A DNA stretch of 64,000 nucleotides from CAZGAQ01 sp964523405 (GCA_964523405.1 CAZGAQ010000017.1:26608-90607); one strand, 5' to 3'. Shown: positions 25,767 to 34,754, counted from the first letter of the stretch. The notes: generated by a model not told the origin, from the letters alone. Made by a program: numbers and translations.

Positions 25767-27440
25767 ATGAACCTGCTACTCGCGAATCTGTGGATGCCCT
25801 CGGGGGCCGACCTGCGGCTGTTTGCGCCCGAGTTGATCCTGGTGGGCACGCTGGCGGCGATGCTTGTGCTGCCGCTGATCTTCGGGCGACGGACGTACCT
25901 GCCGGCGCTCGTCACGCTGGTGGGGACGCTGCTGGCGGCGCTGGCGACGGCGTCGGTGGCGGTGCGCGTGGTCAGTGGTGGCGCGGGCGGCCTGACCCCG
26001 GCCGGCACGACGCCGATGCTGATCGCGGATCGGTTCACGGTCTTCTTCCATATGCTCATCTTCATGTTGTTGGTGCTCGTCACCTGGCTGTGGATCGTGG
26101 GCACGGTGCAGCGCGAGTTGGGGCAAAGCCCGCGCGGGCCGGCGCCGGACGTCGGCTCGAATTCGACGACCAGCGGCACACCGGAGTTCTTCGTGCTGCT
26201 GGTGACGAGCGCGCTGGGCATGCTGCTGATGGTGAGCACGCTCAACCTGCTGGTACTGATCATCGCGATGGAAACGGCGTCCTTGCCGAGCTACGCGATC
26301 GTGGCGAGCGATAAGCGATCGCGGCTGGGGGCCGAAGCGGCGCTCAAATACGTGACGTTCGGGGCGGCCGCAGCGGCGATCATGGTTTACGGCGTGTCGC
26401 TGCTGTACGGCCAATTCGGGACGCTCGACGTGCCGACGATGGTGGCGCAGCTGGCGCGCGGCAGCGGGGCAGTGGCGGCAGGGCCGGTGCTGTGGCTGGG
26501 GCTAGCGGCACTGGGGGCGGGGATTCTCTTCAAGATCGCGGCCGTGCCGATGCACCTGTGGTGTCCCGACGTGTTCGAGGGGGCGCCGACTGAGATCACA
26601 ACGTGGCTGAGCATCGCGAGCAAGGCGGCCGGCCTGGGCGTGCTGCTGCGGCTGGTGACGGCGTTCTGCGCGGCGCCGGGGCTGGCGCCGATCGCGGAGC
26701 CGCTGACGTGGGCGGTGGGATTGCTGGCGGCGATTACCTGCACCGTGGGGAACCTGGCGGCGTTGCGGCAGGAAAGCGTCAAACGGACGTTGGCGTATTC
26801 TTCGATTGCGCACGCGGGGTACATGATGATGGCGGCGGCGATCCTCGTGCGCCCGGAGAGCTTTCGGACGGTCGACGCGCACGCGGGGCTGGCGGCCATT
26901 GTCGCATACCTGTTCGTGTACATGATCATGAATGTGGGGGCCTTCGGCGTGGCGGCCCTGGTGGCGTGGCAGACGGGGACGGACCATCTGTCGGCGTTCA
27001 CCGGGCTGGGGCGGCGGGCGCCGGCGTTGGCCCTGCCGATGGCGATTTGCCTGTTCTCGCTGGTCGGCCTGCCGCCGTTGGGCGGGTTTGCGGCCAAGTG
27101 GTTCCTGATCCTGGCGCTGGGCAAGACGGCGAGCACGCAGCCGTGGCTGTGGGGGCTGATCGTGGTGGCGGTGGTGAACACGGCCATCAGCTTGTACTAC
27201 TACGTGCGGATCATTCGGCAGATGTACCTGCGGGACGATGCGGCCTTGGGGCGGGTGCGAGCGCCGCTGGGCGGGCTGGCGATCGTCAATGCCTGCGCGG
27301 TGGCGCTGCTGGTGTTGGGCACAATCGGGTTCAGCAAGCTCGGGCACCAGGCGGAGGCACTGTCGTCCAACCTCTTCGATACGACGAGCGTGCAGGTCGT
27401 GCAGACGGCGGGCGACATCGCGGCGAGCGCGGGACGGTAG
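25767..27440 (+). CDS. nuoN: NADH-quinone oxidoreductase subunit N
   Basis: The product is 557 residues from ATG 25767; GTG 25740 would add nine. It has VLIIAMETASLPSYAIVASD, KIAAVPMHLWCPDVFEGAPT and TLAYSSIAHAGYMMMA, typical of NuoN/ND2. It is the last subunit of the operon. A hydrophilic loop near residues 115-140 is a little longer than usual. Confidence 0.95.
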   Translation: MNLLLANLWMPSGADLRLFAPELILVGTLAAMLVLPLIFGRRTYLPALVTLVGTLLAALATASVAVRVVSGGAGGLTPAGTTPMLIADRFTVFFHMLIFMLLVLVTWLWIVGTVQRELGQSPRGPAPDVGSNSTTSGTPEFFVLLVTSALGMLLMVSTLNLLVLIIAMETASLPSYAIVASDKRSRLGAEAALKYVTFGAAAAAIMVYGVSLLYGQFGTLDVPTMVAQLARGSGAVAAGPVLWLGLAALGAGILFKIAAVPMHLWCPDVFEGAPTEITTWLSIASKAAGLGVLLRLVTAFCAAPGLAPIAEPLTWAVGLLAAITCTVGNLAALRQESVKRTLAYSSIAHAGYMMMAAAILVRPESFRTVDAHAGLAAIVAYLFVYMIMNVGAFGVAALVAWQTGTDHLSAFTGLGRRAPALALPMAICLFSLVGLPPLGGFAAKWFLILALGKTASTQPWLWGLIVVAVVNTAISLYYYVRIIRQMYLRDDAALGRVRAPLGGLAIVNACAVALLVLGTIGFSKLGHQAEALSSNLFDTTSVQVVQTAGDIAASAGR

Positions 27441-27520
27441 GAAAGCGGCGCGGCCTGAGGACGAGGGGCGGGCGCGTTGCACGGGGATGAGCGCGCCAGG
27501 CGCGAAATCCCGCTTTGTCC

Positions 27521-27549
27521 TTGACACACTTCGCCTGCTCGCGTACCGA
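27521..27549 (+). promoter_or_regulatory. Possible promoter of the liv genes
   Basis: A perfect TTGACA (27521-27526) lies 17 nt from the weak TACCGA (27544-27549), about 30 nt before the ATG at 27580. It is the only promoter-like element between nuoN and the binding-protein gene. Confidence 0.4.
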
Positions 27550-27579
27550 AGCGATCTGTTCGTGCTAGGAGGATGGCCG

Positions 27580-28848
27580 ATGATTTCGGGTCGTGGATTT
27601 CCCCGTTTATTGGCGGGCGCTTGCACCATCGTCGTGGTCGCTAGTCTGGCCGGCTGTGACCAGAAGCCGGGCGGAGGAACGACGTCGGCGCCGGCGGGTG
27701 GGGCGGGTAGCGCGGCGGCCGGGGCGAGCAGCCAGGCCGGCGCTGCAGCAGCCGGCATCTCGAACACGAACGACACCGGCAGCGGGCCGATCCTGGTCGG
27801 CCACTATGCGTCGCTGACCGGCAATGAGGCGACGTGGGGCGTGTCCACGGACAACGGCGTGAAGCTCGCGGTGAAGGAGCAGAATGCGGCCGGGGGCATC
27901 AAGGGTCGCCAGATCAAACTCATCACGTATGACAACCAGGGTAGGCAGCAGGAATCCGCGACGGCCGTCACGCGGCTGATCACGCAGGACAAGGTGTGTG
28001 CGGTGCTGGGGGAGGTGGCATCATCGCGCTCGATGGCGGCCGGGCAGGTGTGTCAGCGCTATGGCGTGCCGATGATCTCGCCGTCGTCGACGAACCCGCG
28101 CGTGACCGAGATCGGCGACATGATCTTCCGAGTCTGCTTCATCGATCCGTTCCAGGGCTACGTGTGCGCGAAGTTCGCCCGCGGTGAGCCGCTCAAGGCC
28201 CAGCGGGCCTGCACGCTGTACAACCGATCGCAGGCGTACTCAGCTGGTCTGAATGAGACGTTCAAGCAGCATTTTGCGGCCATGGGGGGCAAGATTGTCG
28301 GTGAGCAGGCATACGGTGACGGCGACGCGGACTACTCGGCACAACTGACGACGATCCGCGACGCGAAGCCCGACGTAATCTTCATCCCCGGCTACTACAC
28401 CGAGGTCATCAACATCGCGGTGCAGGCGCGGCGGTTGGGCATCACGCAGCCGCTCTTGGGCGGGGACGGCTGGGATGCGGAGGACCTCAAGAACGCGGGC
28501 ACGGCGCTGGACGGCTGCTTCTACTCCAATCACTATTCGGAGCAGGAGACGCGGCCCGCGGTGCAGGAATTCGTGCAGCGGTACAAGGCGGAGTTCGGCA
28601 GCATTCCGGACGGCATGGCGGCGACCGGGTATGACTCCGCGAAGATGCTGTTCGACGGAATGCAGCGGGCGAAGTCGCTGAGCGGGCGCGACCTGGCGGG
28701 GGCGCTGGCGGCGACGGAGGACCTCGCGCTGGTGACCGGCGTGATCACGATGGACGCCCACCGCGACGCCCGCAAGCCGGCCGTCATCCTGCGGCTGCAG
28801 GGTGGCAAGCCGTACTACTTAACGACCATTGAGCCGGCGGGCGAGTAG
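27580..28848 (+). CDS. Branched-chain amino-acid type ABC transporter substrate-binding lipoprotein
   Basis: The ATG at 27580 follows AGGAGGA (27567-27573) and gives 422 residues. A lipoprotein signal (FPRLLAGACTIVVVASLAGC) is followed by a Gly/Ala/Ser linker of about 40 residues. The periplasmic-binding domain (type I, Leu/Ile/Val-binding-like) then begins at ILVGHYASLTGNEATWG. EVASSRSMAAGQVCQRYGVP and SPSSTNP are the usual ligand-loop regions. With the two permeases it forms an uptake system. The ligand may be an amino acid, amide or urea-type compound; the sequence does not decide. Confidence 0.9.
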   Translation: MISGRGFPRLLAGACTIVVVASLAGCDQKPGGGTTSAPAGGAGSAAAGASSQAGAAAAGISNTNDTGSGPILVGHYASLTGNEATWGVSTDNGVKLAVKEQNAAGGIKGRQIKLITYDNQGRQQESATAVTRLITQDKVCAVLGEVASSRSMAAGQVCQRYGVPMISPSSTNPRVTEIGDMIFRVCFIDPFQGYVCAKFARGEPLKAQRACTLYNRSQAYSAGLNETFKQHFAAMGGKIVGEQAYGDGDADYSAQLTTIRDAKPDVIFIPGYYTEVINIAVQARRLGITQPLLGGDGWDAEDLKNAGTALDGCFYSNHYSEQETRPAVQEFVQRYKAEFGSIPDGMAATGYDSAKMLFDGMQRAKSLSGRDLAGALAATEDLALVTGVITMDAHRDARKPAVILRLQGGKPYYLTTIEPAGE

Positions 28849-28860
28849 GCTGCGCACGCT

Positions 28861-28900
28861 TCACCGCGAAGGACGCGCAGGGCACGAAGGAAGAGAGAGA
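28861..28900. repeat. CACGAAGG-type phrase repeat before livH
   Basis: TCACCGCGAAGGACGCGCAG and GGCACGAAGGAAGAGAGAG form degenerate units of the kind CxCGAAGGA. They lie between the binding-protein stop (28848) and livH. I associate this type with dispersed intergenic strings of unknown function in several phyla. Confidence 0.5.
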
Positions 28901-28974
28901 AGAAGAGCCGGGCAGACGAGGGGCCTGTCGGGCGGGGTTGTGAACGCTCGGGCAGCGAGGAGTGAGTTCCGGAC

Positions 28975-29913
28975 TTGACCAAGCTGATCCAGACGCTGAT
29001 GGACGGAACGGCCGTGGGGGGGCTGTACGCGCTCATCGCGCTGGGCTACACGATGGTGTACGGAATCCTGAAGTTCATCAACTTCGCCCATAGCGACGTG
29101 TTCGTGCTGGGAGCGCTGCTGTCGTGGGTGTGCGCGGTCAAGCTGCTCGGCGTGGCGGCACTGCCCGGCGGACCGCCACCGGCGTGGTGGGTCGGGCCGG
29201 TCGTGCTGCTGGCAGCGATGGCGGCTTGTGGTGGGGTGGGGTATATCGTTGAGCGCTTTGCGTACAAGCCGCTGCGCAACGCGCCGCGGCTGAACGTGCT
29301 GATCACGGCCATCGGCGTGTCGCTGCTGCTGCAGAACACGGGGCAGCTCCGGCCGCTCTTCGGGCCGTATACGCGGGCGATGCCGCGGATGGTGCCCGAC
29401 GTAGGGTTGGCGGAATTCGCCGGCGTCCGCGTGCCCCTGGTGGATGTCGTCGTTCTCGGCACGGCCATCGTGCTCATGCTCGCGCTGGAATGGTTGGTAT
29501 TTCGGACCAAGCTCGGCCGCGGCATGCGGGCGGTGTCGTACAACACGCAGACTGCGGCCTTGATGGGGATCAACGTTAACCGGGTGATCTCGTTTACCTT
29601 CGTGCTCGGCTCGGCGCTGGCGGCGGCGGCGGGCTTCTTGTACGGCATGAAGTATCCGGCCGGTCTCAAGCAGCCGGCCGACACCTCGTGGGTGATGCTG
29701 GGGCTGAAGGCGTTCGTGGCGGCTGTGGTAGGAGGCATTGGGAACGTCCGCGGGGCCATGCTGGGTGGGCTCTTGATTGGGCTGCTGGAGTTCGTCGGGG
29801 CGGCGTACATCAGCGCGCTGTACCGCGACGTCTACGTATTCGTGTTGCTCATTGTCGTGCTACTGGTCCGGCCGACCGGACTGCTCGGGCGAGCCGCGGT
29901 GGAGAAGGTTTAG
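28975..29913 (+). CDS. livH: Branched-chain amino-acid ABC transporter permease (LivH type)
   Basis: The product is 312 residues starting at TTG 28975, with GAGGAG about 12 nt upstream; ATG 28999 is an alternative. The motif GGLYALIALGYTMVYGILKF INFAHSDVF (residues 15-45) and the C-terminal GGIGNVRGAMLGGLLIGLLE loop, which contacts the ATPase, identify the LivH family. Eight or so membrane segments are seen. It pairs with the LivM-type permease downstream. Confidence 0.92.
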   Translation: MTKLIQTLMDGTAVGGLYALIALGYTMVYGILKFINFAHSDVFVLGALLSWVCAVKLLGVAALPGGPPPAWWVGPVVLLAAMAACGGVGYIVERFAYKPLRNAPRLNVLITAIGVSLLLQNTGQLRPLFGPYTRAMPRMVPDVGLAEFAGVRVPLVDVVVLGTAIVLMLALEWLVFRTKLGRGMRAVSYNTQTAALMGINVNRVISFTFVLGSALAAAAGFLYGMKYPAGLKQPADTSWVMLGLKAFVAAVVGGIGNVRGAMLGGLLIGLLEFVGAAYISALYRDVYVFVLLIVVLLVRPTGLLGRAAVEKV

Positions 29914-29969
29914 CGCGCGACGCGATGCAGCGCCCGCGTCGGGCGCACCAGAGAGGGTGTTTGCGAACG

Positions 29970-31094
29970 ATGGCCGAAACGCCGCTGCGACTAGAACTGC
30001 ATCCGCCGCCGGTTTGGACGGTGGTACCTCGCAATGCAGCGCCACTGGCGGTCGGGATCGTGCTGGCCGCGCTGCTGCACTTTGTCGTACAACCGATGAG
30101 TGGGGCTTTTGCGACCAAGCTGCTGCTGGACATCGGCATCAACGTGATCTTGGCGGTCTCGCTGACGCTGGTGAACGGCTTCACGGGGCAGTTCTCGATC
30201 GGGCACGCGGGGTTCATGGCGTTGGGCGGGTACGTCGGGGCGGCCGTGACGTACTACGGTTCGTACCGCCTGTTCGGGGATGCGGCGTTCCACGGCGGGC
30301 TGTTGAGTTCGGCCGTCGGCGGAGCGCTGCCGCTGCTCACGCTCGGCGACGCGCTGTTCCTCGGCGGGTGCCTGGCGGGCGGGCTCGTGGCCGCGGCCGC
30401 GGGATACGTGGTGGGGCTGCCGTCGCTGCGGCTGCGCGGGGATTACCTGGCCATCGTGACACTCGGCTTTGGCGAGATCGTCAAGGTGATCATTCAGAGC
30501 TCGCGTGACCAGCTCTGGTCCGCCAGGGAGATCGCCGCCACGTCGCTACCGGGGCTGTTCACGCACCTGGGCGGGGCCCTGGGCTTTGCGGGTGTGCCGT
30601 ATTACACCACCCTCTTCTGGGTGTACCTGTTCGTCGCGCTCACGCTGCTGGCGGCGTACCGGATCAAACGCTCGAGCTACGGCCGGGCGTTTCTTTCGAT
30701 TCGCGAGGATGAAATTGCGGCCGAGGCGATGGGGGTGCACACGACAAGATACAAGGTACGGGCGTTCGTGCTGGCGGCGTTCTTCGCGGGGCTGGGCGGC
30801 GTGCTGTACGCGCACCTGATCAATGGCTCGATCAACGCCGGCGAACTGGGATTTCAGAAGTCTTTCGATCTGGTCATCATGGTCGTGCTGGGGGGGATGG
30901 GGTCGGTGTCGGGCTCGGTGCTCGCGGCGATCCTGCTGACGATCCTGCCGGAGGGCCTGCGCTTCGTGGCCGAGTACCGGATGATCATCTATTCACTGGC
31001 GCTGATTGTGATGATGATCGTGCGGCCGCAGGGGCTGTTCGGGCTGCACGAGATTTGGGACTTACGGCTGCCGCGGGCGGCGCGCAAAAACTAG
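29970..31094 (+). CDS. livM: Branched-chain amino-acid ABC transporter permease (LivM type)
   Basis: The product is 374 residues from ATG 29970, 56 nt after livH. It carries LTLVNGFTGQFSIGHAGFMA, YLAIVTLGFGEIVKV and GGMGSVSGSVLAAILLTILP, characteristic of LivM permeases. It completes the membrane part. LivG/LivF ATPases are not adjacent: the next gene is convergent. Confidence 0.93.
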   Translation: MAETPLRLELHPPPVWTVVPRNAAPLAVGIVLAALLHFVVQPMSGAFATKLLLDIGINVILAVSLTLVNGFTGQFSIGHAGFMALGGYVGAAVTYYGSYRLFGDAAFHGGLLSSAVGGALPLLTLGDALFLGGCLAGGLVAAAAGYVVGLPSLRLRGDYLAIVTLGFGEIVKVIIQSSRDQLWSAREIAATSLPGLFTHLGGALGFAGVPYYTTLFWVYLFVALTLLAAYRIKRSSYGRAFLSIREDEIAAEAMGVHTTRYKVRAFVLAAFFAGLGGVLYAHLINGSINAGELGFQKSFDLVIMVVLGGMGSVSGSVLAAILLTILPEGLRFVAEYRMIIYSLALIVMMIVRPQGLFGLHEIWDLRLPRAARKN

Positions 31095-31117
31095 CGCGGC
31101 CGACAGGCGGCCGCGCT
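31084..31117 (-). terminator. Intrinsic terminator of the secreted cyclophilin gene
   Basis: A 9-bp stem, AGCGCGGCC (31093-31101) and GGCCGCGCT (31109-31117), is followed on the minus strand by AGTTTTTG. It overlaps the livM stop codon and may also affect the convergent transcript. Confidence 0.7.
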
Positions 31118-31154
31118 GGGGAGAAATCAGCGTGTTGAGCGGCGGTGCGCGGGA

Positions 31155-32387
31155 TTACGGGGTGGTGGTCACGCGCCGAGCGGTCCGCAGGATCACGTCC
31201 GTGACAGGCACGTCCTGAAAACCGCTGCGGGTTTCCGTCTCGACGGTCGCGATGCGATCGATCACGTCCATGCCCTCAACGACCGTGCCGAACACGGCAT
31301 AGCCGCCATTGGTGGGGTAATCCAGGCCGGTGTTGTCCTTCAGGTTCACGTACCACTGGGACGTGGCGGAATCAACGTCACTCGTGCGGGCCATCGCGAC
31401 GGAGGCGCGGACGTTCTTCAGGCCGTTGCTGGCCTCGTTCTTGATGGCGGAGTGGGTTTCCTTCTGCGTCAGGCCGGGGAGGAAGCCGCCGCCCTGGACG
31501 ACGAAGTTGGGAATGACGCGGTGGAAGATCGTGCCGTCGTAGAAGCCCTCGTCCACGTACTTGAGGAAGTTGGCTGTGGAGATGGGGGCCTTCTCCGGAT
31601 TGAGCTCGATCGTGAAGTCGCCCATCGACGTGGAAATCTTCACACGGCGATCGCTCGTGTTCGGGTCGCGGACGGTTACCTTCGTCCGGTCCGTCACTGT
31701 GCGGCTGACCGAGTCGGTGATCCGCAGTTCAAAGACCAGGGCGTTCTCCCCGTCGGCGTTGTAGGCCGGAGCGGTGAACGTGGGCTTGGAGACATCCGTG
31801 GCACTGAGCGCGACGGTCGTGCCGCTGACCTGGCGCCAGGCGTAGGTCAGTTGCTTGCCGGTGCTCGCGGAGCCGTTCAGTGTGACGGTGGCGGCCGGCA
31901 GAACGGTCTGGTTGTCGCCGGCGTCGGCGACCGGACCGGCTGCGCCGGCTGAGGTGCCGCCGGAGACGTTGGTGTAGTCATAGGGCTTGTAATCGGGGTC
32001 CACGGCCACGGTGACACGTGCTTCCGCCCGGCCGACGGCGCCCGCTTCGTCATAGGAATTGACCAGGAAGACGAGTGTCTGCTGCGTGGCCAGCGAGGGG
32101 GCGACAAAGCTGGCCTGGGCCTGTTCCGCCTGGGTGATCGGGACGCCGGGGCCGCCGATTTGCAGCCAGGCGTAACTGATGGTGCCGCTGTCCGCGTTGG
32201 CCGTGGCCGCGGCGGTCAGTTGGACGGTGTCCCCCACGCTGGCGGTCGCTACGGCGGTGGCGGTGGTGACCAGGCTGCCGCGTTCGGTGGGTACCACATC
32301 GACCGGGCCATCCGTGGAAGGGCAGCCGAAAGGTGCCAGGGGGGCCAGTGATACGACGGCGAGGACGAAGAGATTCAGCCGGACCAC
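31155..32387 (-). CDS. Secreted/lipoprotein peptidyl-prolyl isomerase, cyclophilin type, with Ig/PKD-like domains
   Basis: The product is 410 residues from GTG 32387, which follows GGAGG; a longer frame starts at 32444. The signal NLFVLAVVSLAPLAPFGC suggests a lipoprotein. Two PKD/Ig-like repeats with AGDNQTVLPAATVTLNGSAS follow. A cyclophilin domain starts near residue 250 (STSMGDFTIELNPEKAPIST), with GTIFHRVIPNFVVQGGG, which contains the catalytic FHRVI..F.QGG motif. It should assist folding of exported proteins. The extra domains may place it in the envelope. Confidence 0.9.
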   Translation of the reverse strand: MVRLNLFVLAVVSLAPLAPFGCPSTDGPVDVVPTERGSLVTTATAVATASVGDTVQLTAAATANADSGTISYAWLQIGGPGVPITQAEQAQASFVAPSLATQQTLVFLVNSYDEAGAVGRAEARVTVAVDPDYKPYDYTNVSGGTSAGAAGPVADAGDNQTVLPAATVTLNGSASTGKQLTYAWRQVSGTTVALSATDVSKPTFTAPAYNADGENALVFELRITDSVSRTVTDRTKVTVRDPNTSDRRVKISTSMGDFTIELNPEKAPISTANFLKYVDEGFYDGTIFHRVIPNFVVQGGGFLPGLTQKETHSAIKNEASNGLKNVRASVAMARTSDVDSATSQWYVNLKDNTGLDYPTNGGYAVFGTVVEGMDVIDRIATVETETRSGFQDVPVTDVILRTARRVTTTP

Positions 32388-32509
32388 GGCGAGACTCCTC
32401 CGCTGTTTGCGCGCTCCCCATCCGTGAGGAACGGCACTGCGCAACCTAACTCATTGTATCCATTGTAACAAGGGCGCCGCGCCGGGCAGCGCAAAATCCT
32501 CGCGGGGGG

Positions 32510-32755
32510 CTAGCCGCGGGCCTCCCGGTGCTCCGCCAACCAGGCCATCTGGATGGCCTCGAGCCGTTTCTCGTTGCTGGCCTGCGGGTCGTCGCCAAAC
32601 TCCGGCAGCCCGCACACCCAACGATGCAGGTCCGTGAATCGGACCGTCAGCGGGTCCACGTCCGGGAACTGTTCTTGCAGGGCCAGACCGATGTCTTCCG
32701 TATCCTGCCAGGTCAATTTGTGGGCCACCAGACACCTCGCGGGAAGATGGGCCAT
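32510..32755 (-). CDS. iscX: IscX-like iron-sulfur assembly protein
   Basis: The product is 81 residues. After a short leader it reads LTWQDTEDIGLALQEQFPD, TVRFTDLHRWVCGLPEFGDD and PQASNEKRLEAIQMAWL, which match IscX almost throughout. AGGGGG precedes the ATG at 32755; GTG 32728 behind GAGGTG is an alternative and would give the usual 70-residue length. IscX modulates IscS-dependent cluster assembly. It is divergent from a ferredoxin gene; in many bacteria fdx and iscX are neighbours in the isc operon, which is otherwise absent here. Confidence 0.9.
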   Translation of the reverse strand: MAHLPARCLVAHKLTWQDTEDIGLALQEQFPDVDPLTVRFTDLHRWVCGLPEFGDDPQASNEKRLEAIQMAWLAEHREARG

Positions 32756-32893
32756 ACTCGTCCCCCTGATGTGGTAGTCACGTGGACCGCCCCGGTCAAG
32801 CGGGCGCGGATTGCCGCCGCGGACCGCCCGCCTATAATCCCGTGCTCACGCGGGCTGGGCCAGCCCGGATGGAATTCCTGGAAGGAGTTGGGC

Positions 32894-33163
32894 GTGCCGC
32901 ACTTTATTACGCAAGCGTGCATTGGCGTGAAGGATGGCAGTTGCGTGGCGGTCTGCCCGGTCGACTGCATCCATCCGCGCAAGGACGAGCCCGAGTTCGC
33001 GACGGCCGAGATGCTCTACATCAACCCGGAGACGTGCATCGATTGCGGCCTGTGCGTCGACGAGTGTCCGGTGAAGGCCATCTTCTCGGAAGACGACCTG
33101 CCCGAGAACCTGGAGGCGTTCATCGCGCGCAACGCGGCGTACTATGAGAAGAGCGGGGCCTAG
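32894..33163 (+). CDS. Seven-iron type ferredoxin
   Basis: The product is 89 residues from GTG 32894, with AAGGAG (32882-32887) upstream. It resembles FdxA ferredoxins: CIGVKDGSCVAVCPVDCIHP, then CIDCGLCVDECPVKAIF. The first half lacks the second cysteine of a CxxC (it is CIGV), consistent with a [3Fe-4S] first cluster and a [4Fe-4S] second one. It is a possible electron carrier for many enzymes. Its stop overlaps the end of the convergent HEAT-like gene by four bases. Confidence 0.88.
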   Translation: MPHFITQACIGVKDGSCVAVCPVDCIHPRKDEPEFATAEMLYINPETCIDCGLCVDECPVKAIFSEDDLPENLEAFIARNAAYYEKSGA

Positions 33164-34254
33164 GGTTTCGTGTCGGCGTTGGGGTCGCTCGGCGGCTCCG
33201 CGTCCGGGTTCTCCCGGAGCGGGAAGCCATCGTTGACCGCCGCCTGCAGCAGCGTCCCCCACTTTTCCCATTCCAGCTTCATCCCGGCGCGGTCGCGCTT
33301 GCGCATGGCGTCCATCACGGCCGGCGCCTGCTTGGGGCCCAGTAGGGCGCCGAGTAGCCGTTCGCCGACGAGCACGAGGCGTTCCACGGCGTCCCGGTTC
33401 TCCACTTGCGTGCGGTTCGTCGCCTTGTCCGTGACCTCGTAGAGCTTCTTGGCGGGCGAGCGGTATTCCTCCACGGCGTAGCGCACCATCGCTGCCGTGG
33501 ACGTCGTCAACCGCTTCTTTTCATCGTCGCTCAGGTTCTTAAGCTGCTTCTCCGCGAGTGCCAACCCGGCGTCGTCGGCTCCCAGAGCCGGCACGTCGCC
33601 GCGGGCCGCATACAGCCGCGCCCGACCCTCCAGCAGTTCCAGCAGCGCTGTTTGCGCCGGTTTGAGATCCGGCGGCGTGGGCAAGTCTGCGTAGGCCAGG
33701 GCCCCGTAGATACTGCGCAGCGTGTCGCGCGAGCGCTCCTTCTTGCCCGCCTCGCGCAACGCGTTCACCACGGTGCCGTACGCCGGCGCAGCGGCCGCGA
33801 TTCTGGGGCGCAGACTGCGCAGACCGATGGCGGCGGCCGCCCGGACACCCACGCGCTCGTCCTGCAGGGCCTCGAGCAAGACGGGGTGTGCTTCGAGCGC
33901 GTTGAACGTGCCGAGCACGGTGAGCAGACGCGTGGCCGGCTCCAGCTCGGCCTTCTTGGCGGCTGAGCCGAAGATGTCGCTGCACGCTGCCAGATAGGCC
34001 TGCTTGAAGAGCTCGTTGCCCGTGTAGCCGGAGCGCAACGCGGCGCCGGCCGCGCGAGACGCGGTGGCGTCCGAGCCCAGGAGCTCGCCGACCCGTTCGG
34101 TGACGAACGTGCGGATCTGGGCACGGTCCTCGTCCGTGAGTTCCGTCTTCGTCCGCAGCGCGGCCAGGGCGTCGGTCGCGGTTTGGGCGTGCAGCGCCGT
34201 GGCCGCGGGCAACAGGGTGATGAGGGTGGCGAAGGCGAAGCGGTGCATCTTCAT
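33160..34254 (-). CDS. Secreted HEAT-repeat-like hypothetical protein
   Basis: The product is 364 residues from ATG 34254, or 362 from 34248. A signal peptide (FAFATLITLLPAATALHAQ) is followed by an Ala/Leu-rich all-helical region. Repeat-like pairs such as HPVLLEALQDERVGVRAAAA and IGLRSLRPRIAAAAPAYG are typical of HEAT repeats. The C-terminal 50 residues include a charged stretch and a Pro/Asp-rich tail. No catalytic motif is visible; a scaffold role in the periplasm is possible. Confidence 0.6.
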   Translation of the reverse strand: MKMHRFAFATLITLLPAATALHAQTATDALAALRTKTELTDEDRAQIRTFVTERVGELLGSDATASRAAGAALRSGYTGNELFKQAYLAACSDIFGSAAKKAELEPATRLLTVLGTFNALEAHPVLLEALQDERVGVRAAAAIGLRSLRPRIAAAAPAYGTVVNALREAGKKERSRDTLRSIYGALAYADLPTPPDLKPAQTALLELLEGRARLYAARGDVPALGADDAGLALAEKQLKNLSDDEKKRLTTSTAAMVRYAVEEYRSPAKKLYEVTDKATNRTQVENRDAVERLVLVGERLLGALLGPKQAPAVMDAMRKRDRAGMKLEWEKWGTLLQAAVNDGFPLRENPDAEPPSDPNADTKP

Positions 34255-34386
34255 CAGCGGGGTCTCCACGAGCCCGTTATCCGCCAACGGGGCGAGGCGA
34301 TTGTAGCGGACGGGAGCGCTGCCCGCCAAGGGCGGGCGCACGGCGAGGGCCGCGGCGGGCCGTTCCTGGGGAGGGGCGAGAAATGC

Positions 34387-34417
34387 TTGACGCGCCCGCC
34401 GGCGGCCGTTTTATAAT
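34387..34417 (+). promoter_or_regulatory. Probable promoter of clpS
   Basis: TTGACG (34387-34392) and a perfect TATAAT (34412-34417) lie 19 nt apart, about 45 nt before the clpS ATG. The spacing is slightly long. Confidence 0.55.
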
Positions 34418-34460
34418 TCGGGTAGAAGCGTATGGGGTGTAGTCGCTTTCCGAGGCCGGC

Positions 34461-34754
34461 ATGCCCGAGCACGACGTGAGTCCGGTAGTCGACACGGAGG
34501 TCGCCCAGCGAACCCATGCGCTGCCGCCGTGGCGCGTGCTCCTGCACAACGACGACGTCAACTCGATCGACCACGTGGTTCTGGCCATCCTGAAGCTCAC
34601 GCCCCTGAGTCACCGGGACGCCATCCGTTGCACAATGGAGGCGCACGAAGCGGGCGTGGCGCTGCTGCTGGTGACGCACCAGGAGCGAGCGGAGCTGTAC
34701 GTCGAGCAATTCGCGTCACTGAGCCTGACGGTGACCTGCGAACCCGAGGATTAG
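34461..34754 (+). CDS. clpS: ATP-dependent Clp protease adaptor ClpS
   Basis: The product is 97 residues with GAGG just upstream. PPWRVLLHNDDVNSIDHVV, followed by AHEAGVALLLVTHQERAELY, matches ClpS, with the NDD binding-pocket motif and the conserved histidine of HxxG. ClpS delivers N-degron substrates to ClpAP. The terminal codon overlaps the convergent downstream gene by four bases. clpA is not in the window. Confidence 0.93.
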   Translation: MPEHDVSPVVDTEVAQRTHALPPWRVLLHNDDVNSIDHVVLAILKLTPLSHRDAIRCTMEAHEAGVALLLVTHQERAELYVEQFASLSLTVTCEPED

